64,000 nucleotides of DNA from positions 148,489 through 212,488 of the forward strand of contig CAYYQN010000002.1 in the NCBI GenBank assembly GCA_964473865.1, written 5' to 3'. Positions 58,301 to 64,000 of this stretch are shown one piece after another; the stretch's first letter is position 1; every line of letters starts with the position of its first letter. The position numbers and the translations under genes are program-made. The DNA is from CAIMUX01 sp964473865 (GTDB taxonomy: Bacteria; Eisenbacteria; RBG-16-71-46; CAIMUX01). Under the pieces are notes generated by a model. That model was not told the origin of the DNA. It did no database searches and was given only the letters and a program-made list of their open reading frames with translations.

Positions 58301-60252
58301 GCCAGCTCGCACTGCCCCAGCTCGTCGGTGGTCCCGGTGATGCGAACCTCTCCGCCGGCATCATTCCGATACAGGCAGACGAGCGCTCCGGATTCGGGCG
58401 AGCCGTTCTCGCTCGCAGTGACGGTGAATGAGTTCGCCCCCACCGGCAGGCTGGGGGAGTGGGTGACGCTCACCGGCATCGGGACCGCCGACCAGACGGC
58501 GCAAGCCGGGTCGCCCATGAGGTTGTTCCAGTGGGAGTAGATTGCCACGGAGTTCGGGGCGTTCGACTGGTAGTTCAGGTAGAGGTTCAGCTTGCCCCAG
58601 GTGTGGGCCGCCCCCGTTTCCCAGGCCCCATGGTGCAGCAGGCCCCAGAAGACCCCCAGGGTGAAGCAGTTGTTGAACCGGGTGTGGGTTCCGCTGGTGG
58701 CGGTGCCGATCGCCCCGATGGCCCCCTTGGGTGTGGTTGCCGTGCCGGCCCGGAGGAACTGCTCGGTCCGAGAGGTGCCGCTCGCAAAGGAGCCGGTGTC
58801 GCATGTGCTCATGCAGCCGAATGGCATCTTCCAGCCATTGGTCAACGTATTGGTGTTGCTGTTGCCCCAGCCGCTCATCCCCTGGATGCCGCGATAGCAG
58901 AAGATGGTGTCGCCTCGGTTCAATGCCGTGGCCATCTGGCTGACGAAGCTACCGGTGAAGACGGTATCGATCTGCGCGTATCCCAACTGCAGCAGACGGG
59001 TCTTGATCCACTGCTGCACCTGGACACAACTGTAGCCGGAGGCTTGGGGGTCCCCCACGAGGCAGGCCCGCGTATACCAGGCGGTGTCGCTCAGGTACGG
59101 CGTGCTCTCGTACCCGACCGTCTTGGCCACGATCGTCTGGAGCTCAGTCAGGGTTCCGAACGAGAGGCGGCCGATCAGGATGTCGGAGAGAACATCGCCG
59201 CCGGCGAGTTGTGTGTAGGGGTGATCGCCTTCGCCCCCATAGCCGGAGAGGCTCTCATACCAGGTCGCCACGCTGTACGTGCCTCCTCCGTCGCCGGCCA
59301 GGACCACATACTCGGGCGGAATCGGCCAGTAGTTGTAGGCATTCTGTATATAGGCCTTGATTGCCGTGGCCGACGTGCCGGTTTCGGCCGTAGTCGCGAG
59401 CTTGACCGGCAGGCCCTGACGCTGCCGCCAGGCCAGCAACGGCTGCAGGTGGGAAACCACGGTCGCGTTGTTGGGACAAATGACCAGATACGTGCCGTGC
59501 TGAATGGCCTGGCCGCGGGGCGGGCCGCTGTAACCGAGCACCAGCTGCCGATAGATGTTGTCGAAGGATGGAGGGACGGGACGGGAGCGGGATGGCGGCG
59601 TGTTCCGCAGATCCTCTCCGGCGTAGGCAACATCCACCGTCAGCCGCCGCGCGATCAGGAGCGATCCACGCGAGGGGTCGTAGCGCACCGGGGAGAAACG
59701 GATCGGTACGACCCGCAGATCGCCCAGGAGGGCCGGCTCACCCGCCGTGGCCCAGGGCTCGTTCCCGTATCCGGTGCGCGCGTAGGCCGCCGGATCGTAG
59801 GCGAAGGCGGCTGTCTGCTCGTCCTGCATCGGCACCAGCCGGAAGCCGCTGACTTCTTCCTCTTCCTGCACCGTGGCAATCACCGTCACGCCGGCCCGAT
59901 CCGGCACCATCACGAACCGACCGAAGGTGGGCAGGACGGGTGCGCCCAGAGCCCCGTCGTCCCCGCCGCCCGGAATTGCCAGAGATTGGAAGGTGATTCC
60001 GTCGATGTCCAGGTCTTCCACGACCAGGGCGGGAAGAGCGAATTCCGCGCGCAGGCCGGTGGTCGATTGCGAGACGACTCGCAGTTCGGGCAGCGAGCTC
60101 TCCGAACCGGTACCGAGGACGCGCGGTGCGGCGATCGCCCCGTTCGACAACCATCCGGTCAGAGCCAGGCTCACGGCGAGGATGGCGAAAGGCTGGCGAC
60201 CGTTGGCGGCTCTGGATGCAGCGCTGGTTGGCGCCGATGGGTCTTGCGGCAT
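55366..60252 (-). CDS. C25 (gingipain-like) family protein with T9SS-type sorting domain
   Basis: 1628 residues on the minus strand, GGAGGAG just before ATG 60252. The signal peptide ends near AIAA (about 42). A propeptide-like region is followed by a gingipain-type core (about 250-600: YVVLAGDGGGTYSV, FCYRGIQGMSGWG, then Cys484 in MPFGCMSTCDTGSF, which aligns with the gingipain catalytic Cys). The gingipain G-H-G position reads G-I456-Q457-G, so the usual catalytic His is absent. Further on are Ig-like (about 610-690), three CARDB-like repeats, a jelly-roll around 920-1110, a carboxypeptidase-regulatory-like domain (GAISGTVGNASSGG, about 1135-1215) and a C-terminal FlgD/Ig-like sorting domain (ARLEIFDIQGR ... 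GLYFQRLS). Confidence 0.85.
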   Translation of the reverse strand: MPQDPSAPTSAASRAANGRQPFAILAVSLALTGWLSNGAIAAPRVLGTGSESSLPELRVVSQSTTGLRAEFALPALVVEDLDIDGITFQSLAIPGGGDDGALGAPVLPTFGRFVMVPDRAGVTVIATVQEEEEVSGFRLVPMQDEQTAAFAYDPAAYARTGYGNEPWATAGEPALLGDLRVVPIRFSPVRYDPSRGSLLIARRLTVDVAYAGEDLRNTPPSRSRPVPPSFDNIYRQLVLGYSGPPRGQAIQHGTYLVICPNNATVVSHLQPLLAWRQRQGLPVKLATTAETGTSATAIKAYIQNAYNYWPIPPEYVVLAGDGGGTYSVATWYESLSGYGGEGDHPYTQLAGGDVLSDILIGRLSFGTLTELQTIVAKTVGYESTPYLSDTAWYTRACLVGDPQASGYSCVQVQQWIKTRLLQLGYAQIDTVFTGSFVSQMATALNRGDTIFCYRGIQGMSGWGNSNTNTLTNGWKMPFGCMSTCDTGSFASGTSRTEQFLRAGTATTPKGAIGAIGTATSGTHTRFNNCFTLGVFWGLLHHGAWETGAAHTWGKLNLYLNYQSNAPNSVAIYSHWNNLMGDPACAVWSAVPMPVSVTHSPSLPVGANSFTVTASENGSPESGALVCLYRNDAGGEVRITGTTDELGQCELALPPAAAGVFKLTVTKHDRRPYLTDVPVTDSDGFLGFEALQVDDDGLGESQGDGDGSVNPGETVELKVQLHNYGTATASGVAAEITTDDPYVEITDGAEIYGEIAGGAAAWSLDDFGFAVRGDCPHGHLLRFGLDATDGSAPSHSVVEIPVVAADLQHASHAVGDAGPGGVFDPGETVTLTVTLRNDGEIVAAGVTATLLSGSEYVDVPVGSSGYPEMSPGLSQANTGHPFSVHARSDCPRGYEAALRMILDYNEAMSDTVDFSLPVGSRSSTDPIGPDEYGYYAYDNSDVAYPDAPVYSWIEVDPGLGGPGSQITLGDYGDYQDKSRTVTLPFAFTYYGQSYTTATVCSNGWIAMGSTYLTDYRNWTLPSPGGPNGVIAVFWDDLIEVTSPAGHVYQWYDAANHLWVVEWSRMRNIVGSSTETVQAIFYDPAYHTTETGDGIIVFQYKAVSNVDSQDGYATVGIETPDNLGGLLYTYFNQYPAGAATLVANRAIKFVPTREILIGAISGTVGNASSGGAALPGATVSVLENGHQYYSGPDGTFEGTELAGRYTLVASRAGFAPDTASVNVPAGGVAAPQLLLNDIVAPVVSILQSPVSTPDTLSAHQVRISATDMSVFSEISLRFRVSDGPFEIVPMVADGPNSYRGEIPAQSWTTRIDYYMVVKDGGGNETRLPAQAPGIPYRFWVGPLLSAWQDDLETDTGWTVGSPADDATGGLWERADPNGTWNEEFPVQPEDDHTPEPGVICWVTGNAPPGSGPDTNDVDGGLTTLTSPRVDCAFDGTVLLRYWRWYTNNTGGAADDVWVVQASNDDGATWTDLERTTRSNRAWLYQEFDLASRLTLTTQMRFRFQASDEGTPSTVEAAVDDVQIVYIGLPPSGVSDEVGAHFGFGEEMANPVRPGAPIRFSLDRTASARLEIFDIQGRCRQRILDGVLPAGTHTVTWTGRDRNDRLLPAGLYFQRLSTNGRVVTRKALLVP

Positions 60253-60302
60253 GGATCTCCTCCAGGCGTCAGATTCTGTCCGGGGCGTAGGTGCTGCGAA
60301 GT

Positions 60303-60324
60303 GGCATATTGCCTTTCAATTATA
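60303..60324 (-). promoter_or_regulatory. Extended -10 promoter with palindrome over the start site
   Basis: On the minus strand a perfect TATAAT (60324-60319) preceded by TGG forms a TGnTATAAT extended -10; the -35 region is not conserved. GGCAATATGCC (60313-60303), a GGCA-N3-TGCC palindrome, covers the predicted start near 60312. The ATG at 60252 is about 60 nt downstream. A short A/T-rich patch stands out against the GC-rich background. Confidence 0.65.
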
Positions 60325-60401
60325 CCAGATTTTTCGTCCGGGTGGGAGTGGCCAGGGTGATGCGCAGTGAGGGCGGCGCGAGCGAGAGCGTCGTCGACGG
60401 C

Positions 60402-60434
60402 GAGGCCGCCTCCCTGACCCGGAAAGGCGGCCTC
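60402..60434 (-). terminator. Long hairpin after the second C25 gene
   Basis: GAGGCCGCC (60402-60410) and GGCGGCCTC (60426-60434) form a perfect 9-bp stem with a 15-nt loop, about 30 nt downstream of the stop of the minus-strand gene at 60467. No T tract follows on the minus strand, so it may end or stabilise the transcript rather than act as a classical terminator. Confidence 0.4.
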
Positions 60435-60466
60435 TGCTGAGCACGAGGTGGGACCGTGCGGATGAC

Positions 60467-63400
60467 TCACTTCAAGCGGAGCAGTTTCTCCACTCGGTGA
60501 CGGTCTCCGCTGTCGAGCCGGTAGAAGTAGATTCCGGACGGCACCCGGGCGCCGGAGTCGTCCCGCCCATCCCAAACCAGGGAGTGGGCCCCGGCTGCGA
60601 CGGGGCCGTCCACCAACCGGCGGACCATCCGGCCGGCGGCATCGAATACGGCCAGCCGGACCGGACCGTCCCGCTCGACGGAGAACGACAGGGTCGTGCC
60701 CCCGGCGAACGGATTGGGATGCCCCGGCTCGAGCGCGAGGACCGACGGTCCGGCGGCCGGTGCCGGCACATCCGAGAGCTCGCCCGCGTACACTTCCAGC
60801 GTGAAGTCGTCGACGGCGGCTTCCACCAGCCCCGGCTGGCCGTTGTCGCAGGCGACGAACCGGAAGACCACCTGGTCCGTGAGGGTGATCGCCTTCGTGA
60901 GGTCGAAGGCGCCCTCGCCCCACTCAGTCATGGCCTCGGGCACCCGCTCCAGCGGCACCCAGGTGGTGCCCCCGTTCGACGAGACATCCACCGCGAACTG
61001 GTCATCGAGGACAGCGCCGCCTTCGCCCCACCAGCGCCAATAGCGGACCAGGGCCCACGTGACGTCGGACAGGTCGAAGACCGGGCTGCGCAGTGTGGTG
61101 CAGCCACCGTCCACATCGGCATCTCCGGGAGGACCGTAGGGCACGCCGTTGCCGGTGACGAAGCACTTCACACCGGAATCCGGAGAGTGATCGTCCTCCG
61201 GCTGGATCGGTTGGGTGCCGTACCAGGTTCCGACCGGGTCGTCCCGGGTCCAGACGCCGGAGGTGGCCCAGTCGCCGGTCATCCCGATCTGCCAACCTTC
61301 GGCGGCGGGGTCCTCGCAGTCGTTCGTGTAGGCGACCGTGGTGACATACAGCGTGTGGAAGGAAGCGGGAGCGTCGACCGGGTCGGTGGATGTGTGTCCC
61401 AGGGAATCGAGGGCGCGGACGTAGTAGTCGAGATGGGCCCCTTCGGTCAGGCCGGGAAGCTCCGCATGCCAGGTCCCGTCGCTTTGCACCATCGGGAGCT
61501 CGAGCCAGTCGCCGGCTCCTACGCGATAGGCCAGCATGACCGGACCCAGACCGCTGGGGTCTTCCACCGTGGCCTCAACCGGGAAGGGGCCGGTCGGGTC
61601 CATGGTGGCCAGAAGCTCGGTCACGCCCGAAATGACCGGACCCGCGATGTCCTGAAGCTGGAAGTCCGCAGTTGTGACTTCACCGACGGTGACGGTGACG
61701 TTCGAGACGGAGTCCGACGCGAACCCCACTCGGGTGCAGACGGCGGTGTAGGTTCCCGCAGGGGCCGTGCCGCCGAAGGTTCCGTCCGGCCCGCTTGAGT
61801 AGGTACGGCTCGTGCCGCGCAAGCTCACGACCGCGCCGGGCAGCGGGGCAAGGTCGAGCGAGCTGTTGCGTACCGTCCCCTGAAAGTCTCCGGTCGGCAG
61901 GGTGGTGGAGGAGATGAACTTGACGGCGCGTCCGGGGACGACAGCGGCTGCCCCTGCCGGGTAGGTGTTGTAGTAGGTATAGGTGACGGCGTCGGTGTGG
62001 TTCCAGTTCTGGATTCCCACCGTGGCGTAGCCATCTGTGTCGTCCGTGAACGCGACCGAGCTGTACTGGAAGATGATGATTCCATCACCGGACGCGGTCT
62101 GATGGAACGCCGGGTCGAGAAGAATGGCCTGGGCGGTCACCGTCCCGCCGGTGACGTTGTGCATCCGGCTCCACTCCACGATCCAGCGATGGTTGGCGGC
62201 GTCGTACAGCTGGTAGACGTGACCGGCCGGAGAGCTCACTTCCTGGAGGTCGTCCCAGAACGGGGCGATCAGGTTCTGGGGGCAGCCGGCGCCGGGCAGG
62301 TACCAGTTCCGATAGTCGGTCAGGTAGGTGTCGCCCATGGCCAGCCAGCCGTTGGAGCAGATCGTCGCCCGGGCGAAGTTGGTTCCGTAGAACTTGAAGG
62401 TGAACGGCAGGGCCACCCCGCGGGACTTGTCCTGGTAGTCGCCGTAGTCGCCGAGACTGACCTGGCTGCCGCTTCCGCCGTAGTTCGGATCGATCTCGAT
62501 CCAGCCATAGACCGGCGCATCCGGATAGGAGGTGTCGGTGTTGTCGAAGGCGTAGTAGCCGTATTGATCCGGGCCCACCGGATCATCGCTGCTGCAGGTC
62601 CCGACGGTGAGCGTGAACTCGGTGGTGTCGGCCGCCCCGCCATTGCAGCTGGTGATCAGACGGAAGCCGGCCAGATGCCCCTGATAGGCGCCGCCGTCCG
62701 CCTGGACGGTGAAGCGGTCGCCGGTGTTCTCGGCAGTGCTCCCGACGTTGACCGTCCCGAAGGTGCCGGCCCCATCCACAATGGCCACGAACGGGCTCAG
62801 CGACGTCAACGTGCCGACGGTGGACGTGGCGTTGGCTCCGCCGTTGTTGCGCAGGCTGACGCTCATCTCGAGCGTCTCGCCCGGGTCGAGGATGCCGTTC
62901 CCCGAGCCATAGAGCGTGGTCGACAAAGCCTTGAAGTCGGCCGAGACCACCAGGATGTCGATGAGCGAGTGCCACTGGTTGGAGCCCGACACCACGTCCA
63001 GTCCGAACCGCACGATATGGCTGTCCGGAGCCGCGTAGCTGAGGCTGAAGTCGTAGTCTCCGGTGCTCCAGGCGCTCGCGCCGCCGGCGATGGTGCCGAA
63101 CGGCTCACTGGAGTCGGCGATGGTGACGTAGGGATCCGCGGTGGTGAGGGTGGCGGTGACGTTGCTCGCCGACTGCGAGCCGAAGTTCTTGAGCTGGACC
63201 TTGAGCTGGATCGTCTCGCCGGGGTTGACGACGGCGTTGCCGTTCCCCTGGCTGCCGCCGCTGTTGTCATCGTCGATTGTGGAGGCCTGGTAGCCGACAA
63301 AGAGGTCGGAGGCGGCCACGGTGATGTCGGCCAGCACCGGCTGGCGGTTGTACTTGGTAACCGTGAGCTTCATGGTCCCGGCGGTGGCGGCGTCGACCAA

Positions 63401-64000
63401 TAACTCGATCTGGCCCATGGCATCAGTCAGACCGCTACAGAACGTCTCGGTCCCCTTCCAGAGGCAGACCCGGGCCCCCTCGCACGGAAGCCCTTCCTCG
63501 GTCACCGTCACCGTCACGGAGCTGGCCCCGACGGCCAAGGTCGCCGGGTAGTCCGCCGTCAGAGGCCGGGGGAACGCCGTCCATACGCGCACGGCGGAGT
63601 CGCCCATCAGGGTGTTCCAGTAGGAGAAGTACTGGACCTCCTCCAGGTCGTGCATCCAGTAGTTGACGTAGAGCTCGTACTTGCCGCGGGTGTGGGCCGC
63701 GCCCATCTCCCACAAGTCCTCGTAGAGCAGCCCCTGGAACGTCCCCATCGTGTAGCAGTTGTTGAAGCGCGTGTGCGTGCCGCTCGTGGCGGTGCCCACC
63801 GATCCGATGCCGGCCTTGGGTGCGGCCACCGAACCGGCCCGCAGAAATGTCTCGGAGTTGCTGGTGCCGCCGGCCCAGGAACCGGTGCCGCAGGTGCTGA
63901 TCACCGCGAAGGAGAGCTTGTTGTAGTTGGTCAGGGCGTTGGTGTAGGAGTTGCCCCAGCCGCTCATGCCGATATAACCCCGATAGCAGAAGATGGTGTC
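60467..64000 (-). CDS. Second C25 (gingipain-like) family protein, N-terminus outside the window
   Basis: At least 1177 residues are visible; the minus-strand frame is open to the window edge, reading DTIFCYRGYIGMSGWG at the break. It is a tandem paralogue of the protein at 55366, with the same order of domains. The catalytic-type Cys (STCGTGSW, codon at 63892-63890) is kept, and the His position again is not His (G-Y-I-G). ATSGTHTRFNNC is shared by both. Ig, CARDB, jelly-roll (DNTDTSYPDAPVYGWIEIDP) and regulatory-like domains follow, ending in a classic sorting domain (GHPNPFAGGTTLSFSVERDG ... SGIYFYRLDS). A duplication of the whole gene is the simplest explanation. Confidence 0.85.
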   Translation of the reverse strand, partial: DTIFCYRGYIGMSGWGNSYTNALTNYNKLSFAVISTCGTGSWAGGTSNSETFLRAGSVAAPKAGIGSVGTATSGTHTRFNNCYTMGTFQGLLYEDLWEMGAAHTRGKYELYVNYWMHDLEEVQYFSYWNTLMGDSAVRVWTAFPRPLTADYPATLAVGASSVTVTVTEEGLPCEGARVCLWKGTETFCSGLTDAMGQIELLVDAATAGTMKLTVTKYNRQPVLADITVAASDLFVGYQASTIDDDNSGGSQGNGNAVVNPGETIQLKVQLKNFGSQSASNVTATLTTADPYVTIADSSEPFGTIAGGASAWSTGDYDFSLSYAAPDSHIVRFGLDVVSGSNQWHSLIDILVVSADFKALSTTLYGSGNGILDPGETLEMSVSLRNNGGANATSTVGTLTSLSPFVAIVDGAGTFGTVNVGSTAENTGDRFTVQADGGAYQGHLAGFRLITSCNGGAADTTEFTLTVGTCSSDDPVGPDQYGYYAFDNTDTSYPDAPVYGWIEIDPNYGGSGSQVSLGDYGDYQDKSRGVALPFTFKFYGTNFARATICSNGWLAMGDTYLTDYRNWYLPGAGCPQNLIAPFWDDLQEVSSPAGHVYQLYDAANHRWIVEWSRMHNVTGGTVTAQAILLDPAFHQTASGDGIIIFQYSSVAFTDDTDGYATVGIQNWNHTDAVTYTYYNTYPAGAAAVVPGRAVKFISSTTLPTGDFQGTVRNSSLDLAPLPGAVVSLRGTSRTYSSGPDGTFGGTAPAGTYTAVCTRVGFASDSVSNVTVTVGEVTTADFQLQDIAGPVISGVTELLATMDPTGPFPVEATVEDPSGLGPVMLAYRVGAGDWLELPMVQSDGTWHAELPGLTEGAHLDYYVRALDSLGHTSTDPVDAPASFHTLYVTTVAYTNDCEDPAAEGWQIGMTGDWATSGVWTRDDPVGTWYGTQPIQPEDDHSPDSGVKCFVTGNGVPYGPPGDADVDGGCTTLRSPVFDLSDVTWALVRYWRWWGEGGAVLDDQFAVDVSSNGGTTWVPLERVPEAMTEWGEGAFDLTKAITLTDQVVFRFVACDNGQPGLVEAAVDDFTLEVYAGELSDVPAPAAGPSVLALEPGHPNPFAGGTTLSFSVERDGPVRLAVFDAAGRMVRRLVDGPVAAGAHSLVWDGRDDSGARVPSGIYFYRLDSGDRHRVEKLLRLK

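Overview
The window comes from a G+C-rich, Gram-negative-type bacterium. It has lptD, many lipoproteins with lipoboxes, and exported proteins ending in type IX secretion (T9SS)-like sorting domains. A PorX-like response regulator sits beside its histidine kinase, and gingipain-like C25 proteins carry FlgD/Ig-like tails. Together these point to the FCB side of the tree, in a high-GC lineage such as Candidatus Eisenbacteria or a relative. That placement is inference; no rRNA is present. Almost all genes from 735 to 49669 lie on the plus strand in tightly overlapping operons (ATGA/GTGA junctions). No IS element, prophage or CRISPR array was seen.

Layout. 1-466: fragment of an unrecognised minus-strand gene. 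735-4248: small secreted Gly-rich protein, then a TPR-GAF-like sigma54 activator, closed by a clear terminator. 4351-7874: PTS EIIA, VanZ-like, aspS, NYN-LOTUS protein. 8067-16317: two lipoproteins (one LysM), phoH, pgpH-like, ybeY, two CorC-like CBS proteins, recO, lipoprotein. 16411-24074: pyrimidine operon, with a sigma70 promoter, PyrR-binding hairpin, leader ORF and attenuator-like hairpin, then pyrR-B-C, a TPR lipoprotein, and pyrK-D-F. 24188-28453: sugar-nucleotide and glycan cassette (ugd, cupin epimerase, SDR epimerase, divergent WecA/MraY-like transferase). 28450-41462: serS, PorY-like kinase, PorX-like regulator, tsaE, tsaB, rimI, accD, folC, ROK kinase, lptD.

41463-43216 holds the most unusual gene. 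It encodes a lipoprotein with an UshA-like domain and four CxxCH haem motifs. Its conserved CGC motif is written Cys-Gly-UGA, with a SECIS-like hairpin 28 nt downstream. It is therefore probably an unrecognised selenoprotein that ordinary gene callers would truncate. Its 5' leader holds a perfectly phased 15-bp repeat array.

43390-55216: small HEPN-like protein, a ~1,900-residue secreted protein with about 14 repeats of a D-x-x-A-D/N-P motif and a sorting domain, rhomboid protease (minus strand), YacP-type NYN protein, TPR protein plus mnmA, three tRNAs (Ser-UGA, Ser-GCU, Arg-ACG), a lipoprotein and tadA. 55366-64000: two tandem minus-strand C25-like proteins. Both keep the Cys, but the usual catalytic His position is not His. 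The PorY/PorX pair and at least three putative T9SS cargo proteins in one window suggest that this lineage regulates and uses a T9SS-type export route.
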